Part shown: piece after piece, positions 1-5,873 of the stretch
How the letters are laid out: each line of letters starts with the position of its first letter
Numbering within the stretch: position 1 is the first letter of the stretch
Notes under the pieces: generated by a model
Told to the model about the DNA's origin: nothing
Databases searched by the model: none
Seen by the model: the letters and a program-made list of their open reading frames with translations, nothing else
Source of the DNA: Ilumatobacteraceae bacterium
Lineage (GTDB): Bacteria; Actinomycetota; Acidimicrobiia; Acidimicrobiales; Ilumatobacteraceae
Direction: 5' to 3'
NCBI GenBank assembly: GCA_021741795.1
Contig: JAIOXC010000089.1
Span: forward strand, 1 to 5,873
DNA: 5,873 nt
Translations under genes and position numbers: made by a program

Positions 1-876
1 TACGTCAAGATCAAAGCACGCACTGTTGTTGACACCGTGATCGAAAAGTTTGGTGACACCGAGTTCGACTTTGTCGAAAACATTGCCGCGCCGTTTCCAT
101 TGCAGATCATTTGCGAGATGATGGGTATTCCGCAGAGCGACGAAAAACAAATCCTTGATTGGACAAACGTCATTCTTGGCGCTGGCGACCCAGATTTTGG
201 TGGAAGCCTCGAAAACCTCATCAATGTTGCTCTCGAGATATTTGCCTACGCACAGGCCCTCGGCGAGGATCGCTTGAAGACACCACAAGACGATCTCACC
301 AGCATCATGATGCACGCTGAAGTTGATGGCGAGCGCATGTCACCACAAGAGTTCGGAAGTTTTTTTATTCTTCTTGTTGTTGCAGGTAATGAAACAACGC
401 GCAATGCCATCAGCCACGGCATGCTCGAGCTCACCCGCCTGCCAGACGAGCGCGCCAAATGGTTTGGCAACTTCGAGGCCAACACCAAGACTGCCGTTGA
501 AGAAATCGTTCGTTGGTCGTCACCAGTGATTCACTTTCGACGCACCGCCACACGTGACACCGAAATTCGCGGCGTCAAGATCAAGCAAGGCGAAAAGATT
601 GTGATGTGGTACAACTCGGCCAATCGCGACGAAGAGGTATACGAAAATCCGTACATCTTCGATGTCACTCGGGCACCTGCGCCTGGCCAAGTGGGCTTTG
701 GCGCTGGCGGACCCCACTTTTGCTTAGGCGCCAACTTGGCGCGCCGCGAACTAGGCGTGATGTTTAATGAAATTTATACGCGCATGCCCAACCTGCAAAT
801 CACAGGAGAGCCTGCTTACCTGCAGAGCAACTTCATTAATGGCATCAAGCGCATGGCTTGTCGCATTAATCCCTAA
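1..876 (+). CDS. Cytochrome P450, CYP124-like, 5'-truncated by the window edge
   Basis: This is a heme-thiolate monooxygenase, and 291 residues are visible. The reading frame is open from base 1, so the GTG at 37 is an internal Val and not the start. Against a CYP124 of about 428 residues, roughly 135 N-terminal residues are missing. Visible signatures are the I-helix AGNETTR (382-402, residues 128-134), the K-helix ExxR as EIVR (502-513), the meander segment PYIFDVTR (649-672) and the heme loop FGAGGPHFCLG (697-729), with the axial Cys at 721-723. The stretches AVEEIVRW.SPV, SANRDE, HFCLGANLARRE and FI.GIK resemble mycobacterial CYP124, which omega-hydroxylates methyl-branched lipids; related CYP125 and CYP142 act on cholesterol side chains. 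No membrane segment is seen, as expected for a soluble bacterial P450 fed by ferredoxin. The P450 call is secure. The CYP124 subfamily is recalled from sequence pattern, and the substrate is inference. Confidence 0.95.
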   Translation, partial: YVKIKARTVVDTVIEKFGDTEFDFVENIAAPFPLQIICEMMGIPQSDEKQILDWTNVILGAGDPDFGGSLENLINVALEIFAYAQALGEDRLKTPQDDLTSIMMHAEVDGERMSPQEFGSFFILLVVAGNETTRNAISHGMLELTRLPDERAKWFGNFEANTKTAVEEIVRWSSPVIHFRRTATRDTEIRGVKIKQGEKIVMWYNSANRDEEVYENPYIFDVTRAPAPGQVGFGAGGPHFCLGANLARRELGVMFNEIYTRMPNLQITGEPAYLQSNFINGIKRMACRINP

Positions 877-880
877 CGAA

Positions 881-3703
881 TCAGGAACAGCCGGACGAAG
901 ATCCGCAGTCACCGCACACGTAACACGCACCAGCGCGTTGCATGTTGGCAGAACCACATGATGAGCAGATCGCGCCAGTTTTTGCTGGTGTTGCCTGCGC
1001 ATGTGGCTGTTGTGCTGCGAAGTCCATTTGTGCAACAAGTTCTTGCACAGTTGGCACTGTCTTCGGATCGCTGATCACGTCGACGCCTTGAGCGGTATTG
1101 GTTGCCGACTCTTCGACACCAGGCAGTGTTGGCTGCAAACGCTCTTCGCGAGTGTAGATACCCAACTCTGCACGCTCTTCGACCGATAGATACTCGACAG
1201 CCAAGCGACGGAAGAGATAGTCGATGATGGATGATGCCATACGAATGTCGGAATCATCGGTCATGCCTGCTGGCTCGAAGCGCGTGTTGATGAACGCTTC
1301 GATGAATGCGCGCAATGGAACGCCGTACTGCAAACCGTACGAAACGCTCTTTGCGAACGAATCCATGATGCCGGCCAAGGTGCTTCCCTGCTTTGACACA
1401 GTGAGGAACACTTCACCTGGACGACCGTCGACGTATTCGCCAATGGTTGCAAATCCCTTGCAATCAGCAACGCGGAACTCGAAGGTGCGACCACGGCGTG
1501 AGCGTGGCAACTTCTGACGGACTGGTTGGTGCACGATCTTTTCGACAATGCGCTCAACCGTGTTGGTCATCTGACCTGCGGCTGCTGCAGCGTCGGCTGT
1601 TCCCTTTTCTCCGTCTTTCTTGGCGGTGGAAAGTGGCTGACCAACTTTGCAGTTGTCACGGTAAATCGCAACTGCCTTGATGCCGAGCTCCCACGAAAGC
1701 ATGTGCAATGCCTCGATGTCTTCAATGGTTGCTTCTTCTGGCATGTTGACGGTCTTAGAGATGGCACCAGACAAGAACGGCTGAGCCGCACCCATCATGC
1801 GAACGTGACCTTCATAGTGAATCGTGTTGTCACCCATCGAGCAAGCAAACACTGGCAAGTGCTCTGCCTTCAAGTCTGGTGAACCAACAATGGTCTTGTT
1901 GACATCGATGTACTGGATGATGCGATCAACAACTGGGCCTTCGTAGCCAAGATTGGTGAGTGCACGTGGCACTGTCTGGTTGACGATCGACATGTTGCCA
2001 CCACCCACCAACTTCTTGAACTTGACAAGACCCAAGTCTGGCTCGATACCAGTTGTGTCACAGTCCATCATCAGACCAATGGTGCCGGTTGGTGCAAGCA
2101 CTGTTGCTTGGCTGTTACGCACGCCGTACTCTTCGCCGTCACGAACGGCTGAGTCCCATGCATGGGTTGCAGCAGCAACGAGGTCTTGTTGCACCACGTC
2201 GATGTTGTCTATCTCGTTGTTGGCATCGCGGTGCATGCGCAACACGTTGAGCATGTAGCGCTCGTTTGCTGCAAAGCCTGAGAAAGGCCCCATGCGGCTA
2301 GCAATGCGCGCGCTTGTGGCGTATGCATGACCTGTCATCATCGATGTCAAAGCAGCAGCCCACGCACGACCACCTGTCGAGTCGTATGGCATACCAAGGG
2401 CCATCAACAATGCACCGATGTTTGCGTATCCGAGGCCCAACTGACGGAAAATCAGGCTGTTCTCGCCGATCTTCTCTGTTGGGTAGTCGGCGTTGCCCAC
2501 CAAGATTTCCTGGGCGGTGAACATCACTTCGATGGTGTGACGGTATGCATCAACATCGAAGGTGTCGGTGTTGTCTAGGTACTTGAGCAAGTTGATCGAT
2601 GCCAAGTTGCATGCCGAGTTGTCGATGTGCATGTATTCGCTGCATGGGTTGGAGCCATTGATGCGGCCTGTTGCATGAGCGGTGTGCCACTTGTTGATGG
2701 TGGTATCAAATTGCAAACCTGGGTCTGCGCACTCCCACGATGCGGTGGCAATTTGGCGCCACAAGTCGCGTGCCTTGATTGAGCGCACTGGTGCTCCATC
2801 CTTAACAGCCTTGTAAGTCCAGTCGCGATCTTCCTTAACGGCGTGCATGAACTCGTCGGTGACGCGCACCGAGTTGTTGGCATTCTGGTATTGCACAGAG
2901 AACGAATCTTTGCCATCAAGATCCATGTCGAAGCCAGCATCGCGCAACGCACGAGCCTTTTGCTCTTCACGGGTTTTGCACCAGATGAACTCTTCAACAT
3001 CTGGGTGGTCCACATTCAAGATGACCATCTTTGCGGCACGACGTGTTTTGCCGCCCGACTTGATCGTGCCAGCCGACGAGTCTGCGCCACGCATAAAGCT
3101 CACTGGGCCAGAGGCAGTGCCACCACCCTTCAGGTGTTCGACACTTGAACGAATGTTTGACAAGTTGATACCTGCGCCAGAGCCACCCTTGAAGATGATT
3201 CCTTCTTCGCGATACCAGTTGAGAATTCCGTCCATGGTGTCTTCAGTTGAAAGAATGAAGCACGCACTTGCTTGCTGTGGCACTCCTGGTACGCCGATGT
3301 TGAACCACACTGGCGAGTTAAATGCTGCGCGCTGTGTGACCAAAATAAACTTGAGTTCGTCGCGGAATGCTTCGGCCTCGTCGGCGTCTGCAAAGTAACC
3401 ACCCTCGATGCCCCAGTCGGCAATGGTGTTTGCTACACGATCGATGACCTGACGAAGTGAGTGCTCGCGCTCTGTCGTGCCCGGCGTGCCGCGGAAGTAT
3501 TTCTGAGTAACGATGTTGGTTGCATTGAGCGACCAGCCAACTGGAAACTCGACACCGAGTTGCTCGAATGCAATTGTTCCGTCTTTCCAGTTGTTGATGC
3601 GCGCATCGCGCTTCTCCCAGACCATCTGGTCGTATGGGTGTACACCTTCAGTGGTGAACTTGCGGCTGATTCCGATGGTGAGCCGCTCTGGTGCGATTGA
3701 CAT
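881..3703 (-). CDS. nrdJ: Adenosylcobalamin-dependent class II ribonucleotide reductase, complete (940 aa)
   Basis: This enzyme reduces ribonucleotides to deoxyribonucleotides, using adenosylcobalamin to generate the thiyl radical, so it needs B12 but not oxygen. Residues 1 to about 105 match the N-terminal domain of B12-dependent reductases. The catalytic barrel follows, with NPCSE (Asn352, Cys354, Glu356; bases 2636-2650); Cys354 is the expected thiyl-radical residue. Cys148 (SACF) and Cys365 (SACNL) are the expected redox pair, and APTGTIG (537-543) is a conserved loop. After an Ala-rich linker (about 690-715), residues 735-835 resemble the TSCPD domain. The tail has Cys913, 916, 927, 930, 933 and 939 (bases 887-967), a zinc-binding and thiol-relay type cluster. 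The length fits actinobacterial NrdJ, and all key residues are present. The ATG at 3701-3703 begins a typical NrdJ N-terminus. The gene is monocistronic by position, with a long regulated leader upstream and a convergent P450 downstream. Cysteine roles are assigned by family analogy. Confidence 0.98.
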   Translation of the reverse strand: MSIAPERLTIGISRKFTTEGVHPYDQMVWEKRDARINNWKDGTIAFEQLGVEFPVGWSLNATNIVTQKYFRGTPGTTEREHSLRQVIDRVANTIADWGIEGGYFADADEAEAFRDELKFILVTQRAAFNSPVWFNIGVPGVPQQASACFILSTEDTMDGILNWYREEGIIFKGGSGAGINLSNIRSSVEHLKGGGTASGPVSFMRGADSSAGTIKSGGKTRRAAKMVILNVDHPDVEEFIWCKTREEQKARALRDAGFDMDLDGKDSFSVQYQNANNSVRVTDEFMHAVKEDRDWTYKAVKDGAPVRSIKARDLWRQIATASWECADPGLQFDTTINKWHTAHATGRINGSNPCSEYMHIDNSACNLASINLLKYLDNTDTFDVDAYRHTIEVMFTAQEILVGNADYPTEKIGENSLIFRQLGLGYANIGALLMALGMPYDSTGGRAWAAALTSMMTGHAYATSARIASRMGPFSGFAANERYMLNVLRMHRDANNEIDNIDVVQQDLVAAATHAWDSAVRDGEEYGVRNSQATVLAPTGTIGLMMDCDTTGIEPDLGLVKFKKLVGGGNMSIVNQTVPRALTNLGYEGPVVDRIIQYIDVNKTIVGSPDLKAEHLPVFACSMGDNTIHYEGHVRMMGAAQPFLSGAISKTVNMPEEATIEDIEALHMLSWELGIKAVAIYRDNCKVGQPLSTAKKDGEKGTADAAAAAGQMTNTVERIVEKIVHQPVRQKLPRSRRGRTFEFRVADCKGFATIGEYVDGRPGEVFLTVSKQGSTLAGIMDSFAKSVSYGLQYGVPLRAFIEAFINTRFEPAGMTDDSDIRMASSIIDYLFRRLAVEYLSVEERAELGIYTREERLQPTLPGVEESATNTAQGVDVISDPKTVPTVQELVAQMDFAAQQPHAQATPAKTGAICSSCGSANMQRAGACYVCGDCGSSSGCS

Positions 3704-3711
3704 TTTTGACT

Positions 3712-3722
3712 ACTTCTCTCTG
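3712..3722 (-). promoter_or_regulatory. Weak ribosome binding site of nrdJ
   Basis: On the minus strand the purine run ACAGAGAGAAG ends 8 nt before the ATG at 3703. It is only a partial complement to the 16S rRNA tail, with no GGAGG core, so it is a weak Shine-Dalgarno. It still supports this ATG because no better start with a better site is visible nearby. Confidence 0.4.
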
Positions 3723-3819
3723 TATTTTTGGTACGTAACAACTGGTGAATAAAACGACTTAAACCTGATATTTCTCAATAACTACGGGCTCTGGGCAAAT
3801 TTCCAATCAGAGTGAGAAG

Positions 3820-3835
3820 TCACCAAATCTGGCGT
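3820..3835. promoter_or_regulatory. Second, weaker NrdR-box-like sequence
   Basis: The 16-mer TCACCAAATCTGGCGT keeps the C.A.AT.T.G core of the NrdR operator (C4, A6, A8, T9, T11, G13) but misses both W positions. NrdR boxes usually occur in pairs, which favours it. Its centre lies 27 bp from that of the stronger box, which is not an integral number of helical turns, and this counts against a cooperative pair. Confidence 0.35.
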
Positions 3836-3846
3836 CCCTTTCGAGA

Positions 3847-3862
3847 CCACTAGATGTTGTGT
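3847..3862. promoter_or_regulatory. NrdR-box-like operator upstream of nrdJ
   Basis: CCACTAGATGTTGTGT matches 13 of 16 positions of the palindromic NrdR operator as I recall it (acaCwAtATaTwGtgt), including the whole C.A.AT.T.G core. NrdR is the nucleotide-sensing repressor of ribonucleotide reductase genes, and in actinobacteria nrdJ is a known target. The box lies about 145 bp before the nrdJ ATG and about 45 bp downstream of the predicted transcription start. That position would suit a roadblock or a second promoter rather than direct occlusion of the promoter called here. No nrdR gene lies in the window. Confidence 0.6.
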
Positions 3863-3906
3863 CCAAACCACTCCCACTGCAGATTTGCCCACAACTGGTA
3901 GGGATT

Positions 3907-3941
3907 GATTACAGCATTGTAATTACCTTCTGTCAATTACC
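3907..3941 (-). repeat. Three direct heptamer repeats at 14-bp spacing over the nrdJ promoter
   Basis: Read on the minus strand, GGTAATT (3935-3941), GGTAATT (3921-3927) and TGTAATC (3907-3913, 5 of 7 matching) start exactly 14 bp apart. They overlap the edge of the -35 box, the spacer and the -10 box. They may be binding sites for a regulator, or a by-product of AT-rich promoter sequence. Confidence 0.45.
3908..3936 (-). promoter_or_regulatory. Predicted housekeeping-sigma promoter of nrdJ
   Basis: On the minus strand a perfect -35 box TTGACA (3931-3936) is followed by a 17-bp spacer and the -10 box TGTAAT (3908-3913), five of six consensus bases, preceded by TGC, an extended -10. Transcription would start near 3901 and give a leader of about 200 nt before the nrdJ ATG. 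The promoter sits just downstream of the terminator of the molybdoenzyme gene, which is where an independent nrdJ promoter would be expected. Confidence 0.65.
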
Positions 3942-4020
3942 CTCGTCGAAATTTGGGCACTTTTTTCTCTCTTGTTTTCCTTGCTCTGTAACGGTTTGGC
4001 GGCTCCTGAAAAATGACATC

Positions 4021-4125
4021 AAAAAGAAATATTAAAAAACATCTAGCAACGTCACACCCCCCTTTCACAGGTTCAAAACCTTGCGGTCTCACAGCTGCCG
4101 TGTTGCGTTGCGCCATTGCTAGATG
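4021..4125 (-). terminator. Intrinsic terminator with a large structured loop, downstream of the molybdoenzyme gene
   Basis: On the minus strand a perfect 10-bp stem, CATCTAGCAA (4116-4125) with TTGCTAGATG (4040-4049), is followed at once by TTTTTT (4034-4039) and a further T-rich run to 4021. The 66-nt loop has its own structure. Bases 4100-4107 pair with 4050-4057 at 6 of 8 positions, and AGGTT-CAA-AACCT (4069-4081) is a small hairpin. The stem begins about 110 nt after the stop of the molybdoenzyme gene, so it would end that transcript and insulate nrdJ. The stem is only moderately GC-rich and its loop is unusually long, so a processed small RNA or conditional terminator is an alternative. 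Confidence 0.65.
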
Positions 4126-4138
4126 CACTTCGCACTGT

Positions 4139-4152
4139 AGGGGTATACCCCT
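4139..4152. repeat. Perfect 14-bp palindrome AGGGGTATACCCCT
   Basis: The sequence is its own reverse complement over all 14 bases. As DNA it could be an operator for a dimeric regulator. As RNA it forms a 5-bp stem, AGGGG with CCCCT, and a UAUA loop. It lies 82-95 nt beyond the stop of the molybdoenzyme gene and just before the terminator stem. No T-tract follows on either strand, so it is not itself a terminator. Confidence 0.6.
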
Positions 4153-4233
4153 GTGTGGAGGAAGTGGATAACCCTGTGATTTTCAGGTTTTTACTGGGGA
4201 TCATGCTGTGGACAGCGTTGTGTGCAACTCGGA

Positions 4234-5873
4234 TTATGAGTGGATAACCGCTGCAACTGTTACTGGTATGCCATTTAATACGGAAGTTCCTGACAGCGGA
4301 TCCATTTGATCTTCGTCAGTCAAAACATTTGAGTTCACGCCGGCGCGTTCTGCAGCGATAGTCATCTTCGTTCCGCGCACTCCGTGTCCCCATCCGTGCG
4401 GAAGACTCACAACTCGAGGACGAATATCGTTTGTGAGTTCCACAACTGCCACAACACTTCCGACGCGACTTGTAATGCGAGCACTTCCACCATCAACAAC
4501 ACCAGCGCGTGTGGCATCTTCTGGGTGCATCTGCAATGTGCAGCGTGGCTTACCCTTCACCAGCACTGAGACATTGTGCATCCACGAATTATTTGATCGT
4601 AAGTGACGACGACCGACGAGCAATAACTCGTCTGCATCAACTACGTGAATTGCCTGTTCTAAACGATCTAAATCCGCGAGCAGTTCTGTCGGAGCAAGTT
4701 CTACTTTTCCGCTCGGCGTACGCAAAACTTCCGGAATTCGAGGCTCGAGCGGCCCGAAGTCAACACCGTGAGGTTGGTCGCGCAACGTTTGCAAGTTGAT
4801 GCCCTTTGGGTTTGCACCAAAAGCTTCGCCGTATGGACCGGTGCGCAGCAACGTGTCGAGAATGCGTTCTGGACCGTTCAGTTGTGTTGCGTCCACAATC
4901 TCACGAATCTCTTCTTCGCTACGCCCATGTATTGGAGATGATTTGTCTTTCAATAAATTGCCCAACAGCGAACCGAAAACGTATTCATCTATCACGGCAG
5001 GATCAACATCAGCCCCAGCACCTTGTGCAATGCCGGCGAGTTTTGCCAAGATCTGCCACTCGTCTAGTTGGTCGACGTCGCGCTCGAATACAGCCTCAGA
5101 AAAATTGGCGACGTTGCGAATTGAAAACGCAGTGAAGACCATGTCGTAATGACTGCGCTCCAAATGCGATGGCGGCGGCAAAATCACGTCTGCGTGACGC
5201 GTTGTTTCATTTAAATAAATGTCTACAGAAACCATGAACTCAAGGGACTCAAATGCTTTTTCGAGTTGCTCGCCATTGGGAGTCGACAACAGTGGGTTTC
5301 CTGCAACTGTCACCATCGCCCTAATTTGGCCTTCGCCAGGAGTCAGCATTTCTTCAGCCATGACAGACACTGGGTATTCGCCAATTGCCTCGGGTGACTT
5401 GCGCACACGCGAATATCCGTGCCCAATGCGAAAACCCTTGCCGGTGCCGGACTCCCCGCGGGTCGTTTGATTGCCAGCAGCGGGCATTGGAAACATCACG
5501 CCGCCTGCTTTGTCGAGATTGCCCGTAATCGTGTTGATCACATCGACCAGCCAAGACGCAGTCGTACCAAACGAAACTGTTGTTGTTCCGATACGACCGT
5601 AAACAAGTGCAGTAGGCGCATCGCTCAATTCGCCAGCAATTCGACGAATCGTTTTTGCATCAATACCACTTGCATCAGCAACGGCTTCTGGCGTAAACGG
5701 TGCAAGTGCTGCCGACAAGTGATCGAACCCTGCGATGTGTGCGCGCACGTGGTCTCCCACATCGGCTTTGCCACTCGCAAGGATTGTGTGAGCAATTGCA
5801 GCCAACAACAACGCATCACCATTGGGTCGTATCGCCAACCATTCATCGGCCTCCTCTGCTGTGCGGCTTCGAC
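4234..5873 (-). CDS. Molybdopterin-dependent oxidoreductase (DMSO reductase superfamily), N-terminus outside the window
   Basis: This is the C-terminal 545 residues of a bis-MGD molybdenum (or tungsten) enzyme of the formate dehydrogenase/BisC type. The frame is open through the edge and reads RSRTAEEADEWLAIRPNGDA there, the conserved block in which the family tests for molybdopterin contacts, so the TTG at 5838 is internal. The molybdopterin oxidoreductase domain continues through AGNP (5293-5304) and ETTRHADVILPPPSHLE, typical cofactor-binding stretches. The C-terminal dinucleotide-binding domain begins at about 4625 with GRRHLRSNNSWMHN (4573-4614) and includes LPHGWGHG (4381-4404). The N-terminal [4Fe-4S] region and the molybdenum ligand would lie outside, so the substrate cannot be deduced. 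The family is common in mycobacteria and other aerobic actinobacteria, often without assigned function. The stop is TAA at 4234-4236, and a terminator follows. No frameshift is seen. Confidence 0.92.
   Translation of the reverse strand, partial: RSRTAEEADEWLAIRPNGDALLLAAIAHTILASGKADVGDHVRAHIAGFDHLSAALAPFTPEAVADASGIDAKTIRRIAGELSDAPTALVYGRIGTTTVSFGTTASWLVDVINTITGNLDKAGGVMFPMPAAGNQTTRGESGTGKGFRIGHGYSRVRKSPEAIGEYPVSVMAEEMLTPGEGQIRAMVTVAGNPLLSTPNGEQLEKAFESLEFMVSVDIYLNETTRHADVILPPPSHLERSHYDMVFTAFSIRNVANFSEAVFERDVDQLDEWQILAKLAGIAQGAGADVDPAVIDEYVFGSLLGNLLKDKSSPIHGRSEEEIREIVDATQLNGPERILDTLLRTGPYGEAFGANPKGINLQTLRDQPHGVDFGPLEPRIPEVLRTPSGKVELAPTELLADLDRLEQAIHVVDADELLLVGRRHLRSNNSWMHNVSVLVKGKPRCTLQMHPEDATRAGVVDGGSARITSRVGSVVAVVELTNDIRPRVVSLPHGWGHGVRGTKMTIAAERAGVNSNVLTDEDQMDPLSGTSVLNGIPVTVAAVIHS

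Larger units (their letters stand above)
3792..3891 (-). repeat. 100-nt imperfect inverted repeat in the nrdJ leader, a probable long RNA hairpin
   Basis: The two halves of this segment pair end to end. The outer helix is 3883-3891 with 3792-3800, 9 contiguous pairs (TGGGCAAAT against ATTTGCCCA). One mismatch, one pair and a G/G mismatch follow, then 4 pairs (3876-3879 with 3804-3807), another G/G mismatch, then 7 pairs including two G-U (3868-3874 with 3809-3815). That is 21 of 24 positions paired with no bulge. The middle pairs less well, and the apex is GUCUC-GAAA-GGGAC (3834-3847), a five-pair stem with a GNRA tetraloop. If the promoter at 3908-3936 is right, the whole hairpin lies in the 5' untranslated region of nrdJ. 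It could be a structured regulatory leader, a DNA palindrome for a repressor, or a small palindromic repeat element. The pairing is seen directly; the role is inferred. Confidence 0.7.

Noticed and set aside
37..39. GTG as the start codon of the P450
   Set aside because: The frame is open from base 1 and about 135 expected N-terminal residues are missing, so this is an internal Val.
884..905. CGGA/TCCG hairpin after the P450 as its terminator
   Set aside because: It has a 4-bp stem, no T-tract, and lies within the nrdJ coding sequence for the Cys-rich tail.
4069..4081. tRNA T-arm (AGGTTCAAAACCT)
   Set aside because: No acceptor, D-arm or anticodon arm can be placed at the right distances. 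It is better explained as a small hairpin in the terminator loop.
3937..4128. A 63-codon minus-strand open frame in the non-coding region
   Set aside because: It spans the terminator stem and T-tract, has no ribosome binding site I can see, and its translation shows no recognisable domain.
4206..4228. Short inverted repeats CTGTGGACAG and GTTGTGTGCAAC as a terminator
   Set aside because: Stems are only 4 bp, and no T-tract follows on either strand.
3704..4233. Cobalamin riboswitch upstream of nrdJ
   Set aside because: I found no B12-box-like GCCACTG or the conserved GCCGG-type core on either strand, and repression of a B12-using enzyme by B12 would be counterproductive.
3704..4260. Chromosomal replication origin
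   Set aside because: DnaA-like sites are few and imperfect, and neither dnaA nor dnaN, which normally flank actinobacterial origins, is adjacent.
5836..5838. TTG as the start codon of the molybdoenzyme
   Set aside because: The frame stays open to the window edge, and the residues before it are a conserved block of the family, so the codon is an internal Leu.

Overview
The window looks like a chromosomal segment from an actinobacterium of moderate GC content (my estimate is about half G+C). The evidence is a cytochrome P450 whose sequence follows the mycobacterial CYP124 pattern, a long actinobacterial-style B12-dependent ribonucleotide reductase, and a molybdopterin oxidoreductase of a type common in mycobacteria and their relatives. 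The moderate GC would fit a freshwater or marine lineage such as the Acidimicrobiia better than a classical high-GC actinomycete, but that placement is inference.

Layout. Bases 1-876 (+) are the C-terminal two thirds of a CYP124-like P450 that begins before the window. It converges, with only 4 bp between stop codons, on nrdJ (881-3703, -), a complete 940-residue adenosylcobalamin-dependent class II ribonucleotide reductase. A 530-bp non-coding region (3704-4233) follows. Beyond it, 4234-5873 (-) is the C-terminal part (545 residues) of a molybdopterin-dependent oxidoreductase of the DMSO reductase superfamily, which runs off the right edge.

The non-coding region is the most informative part. 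In the direction of minus-strand transcription it holds a perfect 14-bp palindrome, then an intrinsic terminator for the molybdoenzyme gene (10-bp stem, large structured loop, six Ts). Next comes a strong promoter (TTGACA, 17 bp, extended TGTAAT) lying in three heptamer repeats spaced 14 bp apart. Then comes a roughly 200-nt nrdJ leader. Inside this leader, bases 3792-3891 form a 100-nt imperfect inverted repeat that can fold into one long hairpin, and it encloses one good and one weaker match to the NrdR operator. nrdJ therefore appears to be a single-gene transcription unit, probably repressed by NrdR and possibly controlled through its leader RNA. No nrdR gene is in the window.

The three proteins do not form an obvious pathway. 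NrdJ supplies deoxyribonucleotides, the P450 probably oxidises a lipid or steroid-like substrate, and the molybdoenzyme's substrate is unknown. No insertion sequence, CRISPR array, tRNA or rRNA was seen.
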